Notes under the pieces: generated by a model
What the model was told of the DNA's origin: nothing
Database searches by the model: none
Seen by the model: the letters and a program-made list of their open reading frames with translations, nothing else
Part shown: positions 33,816 to 43,478 of the stretch, in pieces
Layout of the letters: every line of letters begins with the position of its first letter
Numbering within the stretch: the first letter of the stretch is position 1
Assembly: GCA_002840275.1 (NCBI GenBank)
Contig: PHAB01000009.1
Coordinates: 1 to 64,000 of the forward strand
Length of the DNA stretch: 64,000 nt
Origin: Firmicutes bacterium HGW-Firmicutes-14
Lineage (GTDB): Bacteria > Bacillota > Thermincolia > Thermincolales > UBA2595
Direction: 5' to 3'
Position numbers and translations under genes: made by a program

Positions 33816-34889
33816 TCATTCAATTTCTTCCATCCAGTCAAACCTGTCAGGAATATTTCCGTACTGGATACCGGTAATTTCGTCATATAATCTTACGGAA
33901 GTTTCCCCGGCGTGACCGCCATTAAGAGTAATAACTTTTCCATCCCAGTTCAAAGAAGATACCGGTGAAATTACCGCCGCTGTGCCTGTCCCGAATATTT
34001 CCTGCAGAGTCCCCTTGTCGCTGGCTTCATAAATCTCGTCAATAGCCAGTTTTTCTTCCCGGACTTCCATCCCCCAGTCATTAGCCAAAGTGATAACAGA
34101 ATCCCTGGTCATACCGCCAAGGATGCTGCCGTCAAGAGGAGGGGTAACTATCCGGTCTGCAATTTTAAAGAATATGTTCATTGTACCGACTTCTTCAATA
34201 TATTTCCGCTCCACACCGTCCAGCCAAAGGACCTCGGTAAAACCGCGTTTCTTGGCTTCAAACAGGGCCCTGATGCTGGCAGCATAGTTTCCCGAAGTCT
34301 TGGCCGTACCTACCCCGCCCTTGACCGAACGTACATAATCGCTCTCAACCCATATCTTAACAGGTTTAAAGCCTTCTGGATAATAGGCTCCCACCGGAGA
34401 AAGTATAATGAAAAGCCTGTAGGTATATGAGGGGCGCACACCCAGATGCGGGTCAGTAGCTACGATGAAAGGCCTGATATACAGCGAAGAGCCTATACTC
34501 GACGGGATCCAGTCTTTTTCAATACTTAAAAGCTTTTTAAGGGCTTTGTGCACAAAATACACATCAATGCTTGGCATACACATGCGGTCAGCTGATCTGT
34601 TCATCCTTTCCAGATAGGAACGAGGCCGGAATACAGTGACCCTCCCGTCTTTGGTCCTGTATGCCTTCATGCCCTCAAAAATGGCCTGGCCGTAATGGAA
34701 AACCATCATTGAGGGTTCTACATAAAAGGGGCCGTAAGGTTCGATCCTGGCATTATACCAGCCTTTGCCCTCTTCATAATCCATAACAAACATGTGGTCA
34801 GTAAATATGGTCCCAAAAACCAGTTTTTCATCCCTGGGCTTTTCCTTCAGATTTCCTGTCAGATTAATACTCAACTCGCCTGGCATCAT
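33816..34889 (-). CDS. ilvE: Branched-chain amino acid aminotransferase
   Basis: 357 aa, matching the longer IlvE type (fold-type IV). Interconverts Leu/Ile/Val with their 2-oxo acids. Motifs: FHYGQAIFEGMKAYR, TAKTSGNYAAS with the PLP lysine, EVLWLDGVERKYIEEVGTMN and GSILGGMTRDSVI. RBS GAGGGGG lies before a double ATG. It stands alone between two terminator or promoter regions. It probably serves normal amino acid metabolism rather than the adjacent island, although the island's oxo acids could be substrates. Confidence 0.93.
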   Translation of the reverse strand: MMPGELSINLTGNLKEKPRDEKLVFGTIFTDHMFVMDYEEGKGWYNARIEPYGPFYVEPSMMVFHYGQAIFEGMKAYRTKDGRVTVFRPRSYLERMNRSADRMCMPSIDVYFVHKALKKLLSIEKDWIPSSIGSSLYIRPFIVATDPHLGVRPSYTYRLFIILSPVGAYYPEGFKPVKIWVESDYVRSVKGGVGTAKTSGNYAASIRALFEAKKRGFTEVLWLDGVERKYIEEVGTMNIFFKIADRIVTPPLDGSILGGMTRDSVITLANDWGMEVREEKLAIDEIYEASDKGTLQEIFGTGTAAVISPVSSLNWDGKVITLNGGHAGETSVRLYDEITGIQYGNIPDRFDWMEEIE

Positions 34890-34994
34890 GCTTCCCCCTC
34901 TTGATATTTCATGTTCGGAACATTTCTTACATTATAACATAAGTTTGCTGAAAAAATATGTTATATAATATTTTTTAGCAAAAAAATATATCAC

Positions 34995-35924
34995 TTACCG
35001 GTCATCAACAGCGCTATCGGACACAAGCCTTAAACCCAGCTGCTCAGCAAAACCGTGGGCTTCCCTGTAATCGGCGGCACTCAGCCTTAAGGAAATTTCC
35101 TTGTATTCAAATGCTTTGTGGGCTGGATAATACTGGTCCATAAGGTTGACCATACAATCAGGGGATAATTCCTCTTTGATGAATTTCAACACCTCTTTCG
35201 TATCTTCCAGCCCACCGGGCATGACCAGGTGTCTGATAAGAAGGCCTCGGCAGGCGGTCCCCCCTTGATCCAGTTTTAATCCACCAACCTGGCGGTCCAT
35301 TTCCTTTAATGCCGTTTTAACCTTTTCCGGATAGTCCTTCACCCCGGAATACTTTTGTCCCCGTTCCGCCAGGCTGTATTTAAAATCTGGCATATATATG
35401 TCTATAACACCATCCAGCAGGCCCAGGGTCTCCATTCTCTCGTATCCGCCGCAGTTGTAGACCAAAGGCAGGTTGAGGCCCCGTTCTCCTGCCCGGTAAA
35501 GGGCCTCCAGTATGTTTGGCACGAAATGGGTTGGGGTGACAAAATTTATATTATGACAATGGTATCGTTTCTGGAGTTCCAGCATGATTTCCGCCAGTTC
35601 ATCATTGGAAACGGCTTCCCCTTCCCCACCGAAACTCAGTTCATAATTCTGGCAGAAAACACACCTCATATTGCAGTACCCGAAAAATATTGTCCCTGAA
35701 CCATAGCGCCCCACCAGGGGAGGCTCTTCACCAAAATGGGGGCCATAGCTCGAAATTATAGCCACTTCTCCCGCACCACAGAATCCTGTCTGCACTTTCC
35801 TGTCTACCCCGCATTCATGGGGGCACAGTCTGCAGTCCGTCAGGGTTCTCTGGGCTTCCCTCACCCGTTCAGACAACTGTCCGTCCTCCAGAAGTCTCCG
35901 GTAACCGGGTAAATAATGCTTCAT
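34995..35924 (-). CDS. Radical SAM protein, pyruvate-formate-lyase-activase-like
   Basis: 309 aa. Radical SAM cluster motif in YCNMRCVFCQNYE (C-x3-C-x2-C). An additional N-terminal cysteine group (DCRLCPHECGVDR, then GFCGAGE) is typical of the PflA-related subgroup of unknown target. The central NFVTPTHFVPNILEAL and MPDFKYS segments fit this subgroup. No glycyl-radical enzyme lies nearby, so the partner is unknown. It follows the GGDEF/EAL gene by 23 bases and could be co-transcribed with it, under the riboswitch. Confidence 0.85.
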   Translation of the reverse strand: MKHYLPGYRRLLEDGQLSERVREAQRTLTDCRLCPHECGVDRKVQTGFCGAGEVAIISSYGPHFGEEPPLVGRYGSGTIFFGYCNMRCVFCQNYELSFGGEGEAVSNDELAEIMLELQKRYHCHNINFVTPTHFVPNILEALYRAGERGLNLPLVYNCGGYERMETLGLLDGVIDIYMPDFKYSLAERGQKYSGVKDYPEKVKTALKEMDRQVGGLKLDQGGTACRGLLIRHLVMPGGLEDTKEVLKFIKEELSPDCMVNLMDQYYPAHKAFEYKEISLRLSAADYREAHGFAEQLGLRLVSDSAVDDR

Positions 35925-35947
35925 TTCCTAAAACCACCTTTATCAGC

Positions 35948-38900
35948 TTATAGAACTTTCAGGTTCCTGTCCTGCAGGCTCATATATTTTATGAGGATTT
36001 GGTCAATTTCATTCGCAGGCAGTGGACCACTGAACAGATAACCCTGCATCTCAAAACACTCCTGCTGTTCAAAAAAAGCCAGCTGTTCTTCGTTTTCCAC
36101 TCCTTCAATAACCACCTTCAGCTTGAGATTCTGGGCCAGGACAATTATTGTGGCCACAATAGCCGCATCTTCCACGTCAGATAAAACATCCCGTACAAAA
36201 CTCCTGTCCACTTTTAATGTTGTCAGGGGAAAACGCCTCAGATAGCTCAGTGAGGAATAACCGGTGCCGAAGTCATCCATAGCTATCCTTATTCCCATCT
36301 CTCTCAGAGTTTTCAAGGTAGAGATGGAAAAATCGACATCCTGCATGGCCGTACTCTCGGTAATTTCCAGTTCTAGGAATCCCGGTTCCATACCCGTCTC
36401 CTCCAGCACCCGGGCAATTGTTGCTACCAGGTTTTTCTGCCGGAACTGGCAGGCCGAAAGGTTAACAGCAATCCTCATTGGAGGATATCCCATTTCCTGC
36501 CACTTCTTATTTTGGGCACAAGCTGTCCTAAGTACCGATTCTCCGATTGGGATTATTTGTCCCGTCTCCTCGGCAACCGGTATAAAATCCGCTGGCATAA
36601 TCAGCCCCTTTTCAGGGTGGCGCCAGCGCACAAGAGCTTCCATCCCAATAATCTTCCCGGCCCTGATATCTACCAGAGGCTGGTAATGTACCTGGAACTC
36701 TCCCTGCTCCAGCGCTCTGCGGAGGGCAATTTCCATTTCCATCATCTCTAATGCTTTTACATTCATAGCCGGGGTATAAAACTGGTAATTGTCACCCTGT
36801 TCCTTGGCCCGGTACATGGCGGTATCGGCATTTTTTGTCAGGGTATCGGCATCAGTCCCGTCATTGGGATAAAGGACGATACCGATGCTGGCTGTTATTT
36901 GGAATTCATACCCATTGAGTTCCCACGGCCTTTTCAGGGCCTCATTAATTTTCTGCGCCACAACAGCAGCATCCTCTTCGCGGCTTATGTCAGGGAGAAG
37001 GATGGTAAATTCATCCCCGCCCAGACGGGCTACCGTATCATTTGCCCGCACATGGTTCCGCAACTCCCTGGCAACATCCTTCAGGAGCTGATCACCCATG
37101 GCATGTCCCATCATATCATTGATAAATTTAAACCGGTCAAGATCCAGGAACATGACTGCCAGCATTTTCCTGTTCCTCCGGGCGTTGGCAATGGCCACGG
37201 TAAGGCGGTCATAAAATAATATCCGGTTCGGCAGGTCTGTCAAAGGGTCATGATATGCCAGGTGGTTAATTGTCTCTTCAGCCTTCTTCCTTTCCGTTAT
37301 ATCCCGGATGATGGCAAACAGAACCCGTTCATTCCCGTAAATTGTCCCCTGCAGGCTGACCTCCACCGGAAATATAGTCCCATCCCTGCGCTGGTGCATG
37401 GTTTCATACAGAATACCCCTCTCTTCCGCCTGCCTGATTTTTTCGGCAAGCAGGGATTTTGATTCAGGGGCCCGCAGGTCGGTGATATTCATATTTAACA
37501 GCTCTTCCCTGGTATATCCGTACATCTTTACCGAGGCTTCATTGGCTTCTATTATCCGGCCTTCACGCCGGAAAAACAGTATGATGTCACTGGCATGTGC
37601 AGACAGAAGCTGGTACCTCTTAAATACTTCCTCCGCTTCGCGGTGTTCGGAAATATCCTCTCCAAAGCACGTTAAGCCCACTATCTCACCCCTGCCATCA
37701 TAAACAAGAGTTATATTCCATAAAATCAGGCGCCTTTCGCCATGTTTGGTCACTATTGTAGTTTCTTTCCGCAAAGAATAGTGCCCATCCATTTTCCGCA
37801 TTATTTGCATAAAACTCTTGCGGACTTCTTTCCTGCTCTCTGGAGAGATAATGGTGTTAAACCAGTTTTGGCTGATAAGCTCCTCCCTCTTCCAGCCGGT
37901 CAGTTCAAGCAGGTAGTCATTGCAGAACTCTATATTCCCCTGGTTATCCAGGGTAACTGTCATCAGGCGGACATTCTCCAGTATCTCCCTGAAACGCCGC
38001 TCAGATTCCTTCAGGGCTTCCTCAGCCTGCCGTCCGGCAGTAATATCCCTGGCAATACCTTCAAACCCAACCATATCCCCATTCTCATCGAAGACAGGCA
38101 CATTGTGGTGTTCAGTCCAGACAATTGTGCCATCCTTTTTAAAGGACCGCAGGATCATGGGCTGCCGGTTGAGGCCGGTCAGTACCGGGATATCCTTTAT
38201 TTTCGGGAGGTCTTCAGGGTGTACCACCCTGAAGGCCAACTCGGGGTCTGCATAGTATTCTTCCGGCAAATAACCCAAAATCCTTTTAGCCGACGGACTG
38301 ATATATTCAAACCTGACCTCCGGTTTTATACGGCAGCGGTAGACTACATCCTGGGCATTTTCAGCCAGCATCCGGAACCTTTTCTCACTGGCGCTGAGAA
38401 CCCTTTTAACCTTATCGAAAGAACCCAGCAGGGTCCCGGCGGCAACCGTTATCTCCAGTAAAGTGGCAATTAAGTATCCCCAGGGGGCAAACCAGGGAAT
38501 AATTTTCAGAAACGGGTAATTCAGCTTATGGATCCCCCACAGGACAAAACTCCAGCCTGTCAGCCGTCTCCCCGGGCCCTCGATTTCCCTGGAGCGCAGG
38601 ACTACGGCGCCTGTCCATATATAGATGGCCCCTAAAAACCAAAAAGTTGGCAGGTTAAGCACATGCCATGAAAAATCTCCGGAAACCCCTGCAATTATCC
38701 AAATAAGATTAAAAACAAAACCAATAATAACCAGCCTGTTCAGGGATTTTCCCATGAATTCGTAAGTACCGCAAAGCAGCAGGAGGCCGCTGAACAGGGT
38801 AGCCAGCTGGTGCCCAGTAACAAAAATACCGGTATCCCCATAGGCCTGGATTAAAATCTCAAAAACAAGCCTCAGGGAATAAATGGTCCAGCTTAAGGCC

Positions 38901-39010
38901 CATAACCTCAGGTAGCGTTCCCGGTGCTGCCCAAAGAGATGCCAGTTAAGCAGTGCAAGAACGACAGTTCCTATTAGAGTCGCCGTTACTGAAGGAATTA
39001 ACCAGGACAT
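35948..39010 (-). CDS. Membrane PAS-GGDEF-EAL c-di-GMP enzyme
   Basis: 1020 aa. About seven N-terminal membrane helices (residues 1-205) are followed by three PAS domains with PAC ends (about 210-330, 335-455 and 458-575), then GGDEF (about 585-745) and EAL (about 760-1010). The cyclase site is intact (RLGGDEFTILL), and an RAND inhibitory site lies 5 residues before it. The EAL domain keeps EALVRW, NLSACQF, ELEITES, DDFGTGYSSLSYL and KVDRSF, so hydrolysis is also possible. It would change c-di-GMP levels in response to signals at the membrane or in the PAS pockets. A c-di-GMP riboswitch lies in its leader. Confidence 0.95.
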   Translation of the reverse strand: MSWLIPSVTATLIGTVVLALLNWHLFGQHRERYLRLWALSWTIYSLRLVFEILIQAYGDTGIFVTGHQLATLFSGLLLLCGTYEFMGKSLNRLVIIGFVFNLIWIIAGVSGDFSWHVLNLPTFWFLGAIYIWTGAVVLRSREIEGPGRRLTGWSFVLWGIHKLNYPFLKIIPWFAPWGYLIATLLEITVAAGTLLGSFDKVKRVLSASEKRFRMLAENAQDVVYRCRIKPEVRFEYISPSAKRILGYLPEEYYADPELAFRVVHPEDLPKIKDIPVLTGLNRQPMILRSFKKDGTIVWTEHHNVPVFDENGDMVGFEGIARDITAGRQAEEALKESERRFREILENVRLMTVTLDNQGNIEFCNDYLLELTGWKREELISQNWFNTIISPESRKEVRKSFMQIMRKMDGHYSLRKETTIVTKHGERRLILWNITLVYDGRGEIVGLTCFGEDISEHREAEEVFKRYQLLSAHASDIILFFRREGRIIEANEASVKMYGYTREELLNMNITDLRAPESKSLLAEKIRQAEERGILYETMHQRRDGTIFPVEVSLQGTIYGNERVLFAIIRDITERKKAEETINHLAYHDPLTDLPNRILFYDRLTVAIANARRNRKMLAVMFLDLDRFKFINDMMGHAMGDQLLKDVARELRNHVRANDTVARLGGDEFTILLPDISREEDAAVVAQKINEALKRPWELNGYEFQITASIGIVLYPNDGTDADTLTKNADTAMYRAKEQGDNYQFYTPAMNVKALEMMEMEIALRRALEQGEFQVHYQPLVDIRAGKIIGMEALVRWRHPEKGLIMPADFIPVAEETGQIIPIGESVLRTACAQNKKWQEMGYPPMRIAVNLSACQFRQKNLVATIARVLEETGMEPGFLELEITESTAMQDVDFSISTLKTLREMGIRIAMDDFGTGYSSLSYLRRFPLTTLKVDRSFVRDVLSDVEDAAIVATIIVLAQNLKLKVVIEGVENEEQLAFFEQQECFEMQGYLFSGPLPANEIDQILIKYMSLQDRNLKVL

Positions 39011-39069
39011 TGCCTCACTCCATTTTTCAAAAATAACAGCTAAAAATGGTTGAACCCGGGGAAAATGTG

Positions 39070-39108
39070 ATAAAAAGCACTAAAAGCCCGTCCCAAAGGA
39101 CAGGCTTT
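39070..39108 (-). terminator. Terminator of the riboswitch expression platform
   Basis: On the minus strand AAAGCCTGTCC pairs with GGACGGGCTTT around the loop TTTG, and TTAGTGCTTTTTATC follows. It lies between the aptamer and the GGDEF/EAL start, so ligand binding could decide whether this stem forms. Confidence 0.75.
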
Positions 39109-39164
39109 ACATTGCCAAAAACAAGTTTATTACAGGCCGCCGGAAATCACACCGGCACAAAATA

Positions 39165-39250
39165 CAGCCCGCAGCAACCTGGCAGTCCTAGCCCCTTGGC
39201 TTTAGACCCATGGCTTTGCGCCCCCCGCTTTCACGGGGTTTGCCAAAAAA
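39165..39250 (-). promoter_or_regulatory. Probable c-di-GMP-I (GEMM) riboswitch aptamer
   Basis: The minus strand shows the conserved elements in order: GGCAAACCCCG, GAAA, GCGGGGGGCGCAAAGCC, ATGGGTCTAA, AGCC, GGCT and the closing GCCAGGTTGCTGC. These match the two-helix aptamer with its GCAAAGCC core and tetraloop-receptor parts. It lies about 155 bases upstream of the GGDEF/EAL gene, with a terminator hairpin in between. The rest of 39011-39373 shows no gene. Confidence 0.85.
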
Positions 39251-39373
39251 CATTCTATTACTCTTATCTTATTATCAAAATACTAATTGTTATTGATATA
39301 CTACATTTACCGGGATAATTCCTGCAATCTTTTCAGCTGTTTCAAATTTGTTTTTCAGAACCGATCCAGCGGT

Positions 39374-40627
39374 CTAACAACCATTATTTTCATCACCTTC
39401 TTTTCCGGATTGGTTATCAATGGCTGCCCTCAGGGCAGCATTATAGATTTCCCTGACAGGCACACCGGTTTCTGCCGCAATCATTTTACAGTCACTGTAT
39501 TCAGGCGCCCTGTTGGCCACCCTGCCGTTCAACAGAGCTTCCTTTACCCTTACTTCACCGAACTCAGTTACTACAGAAACAATTTGTCTTGGCAGGCAGT
39601 AACGTTCTTTCCTGATTACCCTTACTCCTATTGTGGATGTTTCAAGAAAGATAGTCTTAAGCAGTTCATCTTTGCCGTAATCCGTGCAAAGCGCCGTTAA
39701 CAGCACTCCCGGCCTGTTCTTTTTCATGTAAACAGGGGTAAGAAAAACATCTAATGCCCCTTTTGCAAAAAGGGTGTCAAGGATATGGTCATAGAATTCG
39801 GGGTTCATATCATCTATGTTGGCCTGAAGCTCAATGACGGTCTCCACAGGATCGCTAAATCTCTCATGCAGACCGGCTTCCTCAGGGTCTACTCCGGTGC
39901 CCAGGAATGCCCTGATTAGGTTGGGGACTTCAAAATCCCTCGTCCCCGCTCCATATCCAACCTTTTGTATGGTCATGGGCGGCATCTTTCCCCAGGCGGA
40001 AGCGAGGGTGGACAGGATAGCTGCTCCGGTGGGAGTAACCGTTTCCCCATTGTGTTCCGAACCATAGACCGGCTTGCCTGCCAGCAGTTCAACCACGGCC
40101 GGTGCGGGCACCGGCAGGGTCCCATGGCTGCATTGAACAAAACCTCTGCCCATAGGCAGGGGTGAGACAATAATCCTGTCAACTTCAAGCTGATGGATGC
40201 CGGCCACTGCCCCGACCACATCAATTATGGCATCAATTGCTCCCACTTCATGAAAATGGACCTCTTCCGCCGGTTTACCGTGTATCCCTGCTTCAGCAGC
40301 AGCCAGTCTTCTAAAAATCGCAATGCTTTTTTCCTTAATTTCAGGGGCCAGCCGGCTTTCCTCTAAAATGAAGAGGATATCATTCAATTTCCGTTCTTTA
40401 TGGCAGTGAACATGTTCCCTGCCATCAGTTACCACCTCGAACCCAGTGGCACTGAAACCCGATTTTATCACCTTTTTTGCCTCCAGGGCGTAACCCTCCA
40501 GAGGGAGCTTCGACAATTCCCCCTTCAGCCTTTCCAGTTCAAGGCCAAGGTCAAGAAGTGAAGCCACAATCATATCCCCGCCGGCTCCGGCGAAGCAGTC
40601 AAAGTACAGGACCCTGTCTCCCGGCAT
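39374..40627 (-). CDS. larC: Nickel-pincer cofactor synthesis protein LarC
   Basis: 417 aa. LarC inserts nickel into the pyridinium dithiocarboxylate mononucleotide cofactor of lactate racemase-type enzymes. Motifs: YFDCFAGAGGDMIVASLLDLG, VHFHEVGAIDAIIDVVGA, SPLPMGRGFVQCSHG, GKPVYG, TPTGAAIL and a C-terminal ELQANIDDMNPEFYDH. In some lactobacilli larC needs a ribosomal frameshift; here it is one open frame. LarB, LarE and LarA are not in the window. A histidine-rich stretch (HVHCHKERK) is visible near residue 75. Confidence 0.92.
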   Translation of the reverse strand: MPGDRVLYFDCFAGAGGDMIVASLLDLGLELERLKGELSKLPLEGYALEAKKVIKSGFSATGFEVVTDGREHVHCHKERKLNDILFILEESRLAPEIKEKSIAIFRRLAAAEAGIHGKPAEEVHFHEVGAIDAIIDVVGAVAGIHQLEVDRIIVSPLPMGRGFVQCSHGTLPVPAPAVVELLAGKPVYGSEHNGETVTPTGAAILSTLASAWGKMPPMTIQKVGYGAGTRDFEVPNLIRAFLGTGVDPEEAGLHERFSDPVETVIELQANIDDMNPEFYDHILDTLFAKGALDVFLTPVYMKKNRPGVLLTALCTDYGKDELLKTIFLETSTIGVRVIRKERYCLPRQIVSVVTEFGEVRVKEALLNGRVANRAPEYSDCKMIAAETGVPVREIYNAALRAAIDNQSGKEGDENNGC

Positions 40628-40689
40628 CCCCGTTCCTCCCCGGTATAATTTTCTTATTCACCAAATGAAATTGTAAATTATTATATCAT

Positions 40690-43128
40690 TTACGGACAGG
40701 TAATGGTTACAGGCTTTATTTTCCAAATGCCTGCGGCATATTCCGATATAGTCCTGTCACTGGAGAACCTCCCCGAGCAGGCAATATTGCTGATGCTCAT
40801 TTTCAGCCATTTCTCCCTGTCACTGTATGCCCTGTCCAGCTTTACCTGAGCCTTAATATAAGAATCAAAATCCCGGAGGACAAAAAATTCGTCATTATGA
40901 TGAAGCAGTGAGGCATATATGTTTCTGAATTCATCACCGGGGACCGGGAAGAACCCGCTGACCAGCCGGTCCACGATGGATTTTATCCTTGGGTTTGTAT
41001 TATATATCCCCCAGGAACTATAACCGCCGTTGTTATAATAATCAAGAACCTCTTCCGCAGTAAGGCCGAAAATGAAGATATTGTCATCTCCAACCTCATC
41101 CCTGATCTCTATATTTGCCCCATCCATTGTTCCTATGGTGACAGCCCCGTTCATCATAAACTTCATGTTGCCTGTACCTGAGGCCTCTTTACTGGCGGTG
41201 GAAATCTGTTCACTCACATCTGCAGCCGGGAAAATCTTTTCCGCCAGGGAAACCCGGTAATTTTCCAGAAATACCACCTTAATCTTATCCCTGATTCTTT
41301 TGTCATTATTTATCATCACCGCAAGAGTGTTGATAAGCTTTATGGTGGTTTTGGCCTGGTAATAGCTCGGAGCCGCTTTGGCGCCGAAAATAAAGGTTCG
41401 CGGGTTTATATCCAGATCCGGGTCTTCCAGCAGCCGGTCATAGAGATCCATTATATGAAAGACGTTTAAAATCTGCCTCTTATATGCATGCAGCCTCTTG
41501 ACCTGCACGTCAAATATGGAACCGGTATCCACGATAGTGGAGTTCTGCTCCTTTATTAACCCGGCCAGAGCAGATTTGTTTTGCTGCTTGACCCGGGCGG
41601 CCTGTTCCCGAAATGACGGGTCATCTGCATATTTTCGAAGTTTCAAAAGGTCCAGAGGGTGTTCTGTCCATCCAGGCCCAATGGCTTCGGTTATAAGTCC
41701 TGCCAAGCTCCGGTTGGCCTTGAGAAGCCATCTCCGGTGAGTGACGCCATTGGTTTTATTATTGAACCTGTGAGGGTAAAATTCATAAAAATACTTCATG
41801 ACCTGTTTCTTCAGGATTTCCGTATGTATTTGGGCAACACCGTTTATACTGTTGCTGCCAACTACGGCCAGATGAGCCATCCTGACATGACCTTCGGCAA
41901 TGACCGCCATCTGACGAATTCTTTCCCAGTCACCCGGATACTTGTTCCACAGGTCCTGGCAGAACCTTTCGTTAATTTCATGGATTATCATGTATATCCT
42001 GGGCAGAAGGTGGCTGACCATATCCTCAGGCCATTTCTCCATAGCCTCCGACAATATGGTGTGGTTGGTATAAGAAATGGTATTTATCGTTATGTCCCAG
42101 GCATCGTCCCAGCCCATGCCTTCCTCATCGATCAGTATCCTCATCAGCTCGGGGATAGCCAGGACCGGGTGGGTATCATTTATATGGATTGACACCCTAT
42201 CTGAGATACCCTTTATGGAACCACGTTTTTTCTTGTACCTGCGGACAATGCTCTGGACCCCCGCGGAAACAAAGAAATACTGCTGTTTTAATCTTAATTC
42301 CCTTCCCTTATAGTGGTTGTCATCAGGGTAAAGAATCTGGGAAATGGCTTCTACATTATATTTATACTCCACAGCCTTGAGGTAATCACCATGGCTAAAG
42401 GATGAAAAATCAAAATCCCTCTGAGCCGCTTCAGAACTCCACAGCCTGAGGGTATTGACAGTATTGTTATTATATCCGACGACAGGTGTATCATAAGGCA
42501 CAGCTTTGACAGTCTCATAATTTTCATGAATAAAAACCATTTTCCCGTTGATATTTTCTTCCCTTATGCTGCCGTAAAATTTCACTTCCACAGCCTTATC
42601 CGGCTTTCTGACCTCCCACACGTTTCCATCCCGCAGCCAATTGTCAGGCAGTTCGACCTGATAGCCGTCGACAATCCGTTGTTCAAAAAAACCGTATTTG
42701 TATCTTATTCCGCATCCATGGCCCGGCAGCCCAAGGGAGGCAAGGGAGTCCAGAAAACATGCGGCAAGCCTTCCCAGCCCGCCGTTACCCAGTCCGGCAT
42801 CTGCTTCAAGTTCCTCCAGTTCATTCAAATCCAGGCCCAATTCCTCCAGTGCCTCTGTACAGATATCCGTCAGCCCCAGGTTGAGCAGGTTTGATCCCAG
42901 GAGCCTTCCCAGAAGAAACTCCAGGGAGAGGTAGTAGACCTGTTTCACTCCCTTGTTAAGATACTGGGCATTAGTGCTGACCCACTTCTTAGTTATATGA
43001 TCCCTTATCAATCCACCGGCAGCCATGTATTTATCCATTTGTGACGATTCCTCCAGGCTTTTTCCATACATGGTCTGCAGTTTTTGCAGAAACGCCGCCT
43101 TAAAACTCTCTTTATCGCTGAAAAGCAA
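40690..43128 (-). CDS. glgP: Glycogen/starch phosphorylase
   Basis: 812 aa, normal length. Releases glucose-1-phosphate from alpha-1,4-glucans. N-terminal YYLSLEFLLGR, GLGNGGLGRLAACFLDSLASL, the catalytic/PLP region EASGTGNMKFMMNGAVTIGTMDGANIEI with the PLP lysine, and IFGAKAAPSYYQAK are all present. TTG start with GGGAGG 8 bases upstream. It stands alone, divergent from the PduL-GNAT gene. The debranching enzyme that would assist it is encoded at 55048. Confidence 0.96.
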   Translation of the reverse strand: MLFSDKESFKAAFLQKLQTMYGKSLEESSQMDKYMAAGGLIRDHITKKWVSTNAQYLNKGVKQVYYLSLEFLLGRLLGSNLLNLGLTDICTEALEELGLDLNELEELEADAGLGNGGLGRLAACFLDSLASLGLPGHGCGIRYKYGFFEQRIVDGYQVELPDNWLRDGNVWEVRKPDKAVEVKFYGSIREENINGKMVFIHENYETVKAVPYDTPVVGYNNNTVNTLRLWSSEAAQRDFDFSSFSHGDYLKAVEYKYNVEAISQILYPDDNHYKGRELRLKQQYFFVSAGVQSIVRRYKKKRGSIKGISDRVSIHINDTHPVLAIPELMRILIDEEGMGWDDAWDITINTISYTNHTILSEAMEKWPEDMVSHLLPRIYMIIHEINERFCQDLWNKYPGDWERIRQMAVIAEGHVRMAHLAVVGSNSINGVAQIHTEILKKQVMKYFYEFYPHRFNNKTNGVTHRRWLLKANRSLAGLITEAIGPGWTEHPLDLLKLRKYADDPSFREQAARVKQQNKSALAGLIKEQNSTIVDTGSIFDVQVKRLHAYKRQILNVFHIMDLYDRLLEDPDLDINPRTFIFGAKAAPSYYQAKTTIKLINTLAVMINNDKRIRDKIKVVFLENYRVSLAEKIFPAADVSEQISTASKEASGTGNMKFMMNGAVTIGTMDGANIEIRDEVGDDNIFIFGLTAEEVLDYYNNGGYSSWGIYNTNPRIKSIVDRLVSGFFPVPGDEFRNIYASLLHHNDEFFVLRDFDSYIKAQVKLDRAYSDREKWLKMSISNIACSGRFSSDRTISEYAAGIWKIKPVTITCP

Positions 43129-43380
43129 ACCGGATTCCTCCCATCAAATGCAGGCAGGCCGTCCCCCCGCATAAAAAGCGTTTAGTCTGTTGTCGCATTT
43201 TGTCATCATTTCGCATTTTGGGTATTCTTTCTATGTTAACTTATATTTTCCTGCCTGTTGACGGTAAACTTTTGGCAATACCTATGGGATCGTATATTTG
43301 CCGGTTAATATTGGCAGGGCTTACTGCCTTGTACGTACTACATTCTGCTGTTATAATTAACTGGTGTCTCGTGTATTTTC

Positions 43381-43402
43381 GTACAGTAGATTTGTACTGT
43401 AC
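43381..43402. promoter_or_regulatory. Inverted repeat upstream of the PduL-GNAT gene
   Basis: GTACAGTA (43381-43388) and TACTGTAC (43395-43402) form an 8-bp inverted repeat with a 6-base spacer, 77 bases before the start codon. It is a candidate operator in the divergent region between glgP and this gene. The rest of 43129-43478 shows only a repeated TCGCATTTTG and no supported gene. Confidence 0.4.
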
Positions 43403-43478
43403 AATCATATTTTTTCATCGAAACGGCGGTTCAATATGTCCTTTTACAGTTCCTTAAATGTCAAAGGGGGAGAGGCAG

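Noticed and set aside
43200-43457. Plus-strand open frame of 85 codons with hydrophobic stretches
   Set aside because: TTG start without a ribosome binding site, no family pattern, and it runs through the divergent promoter region and its inverted repeat.
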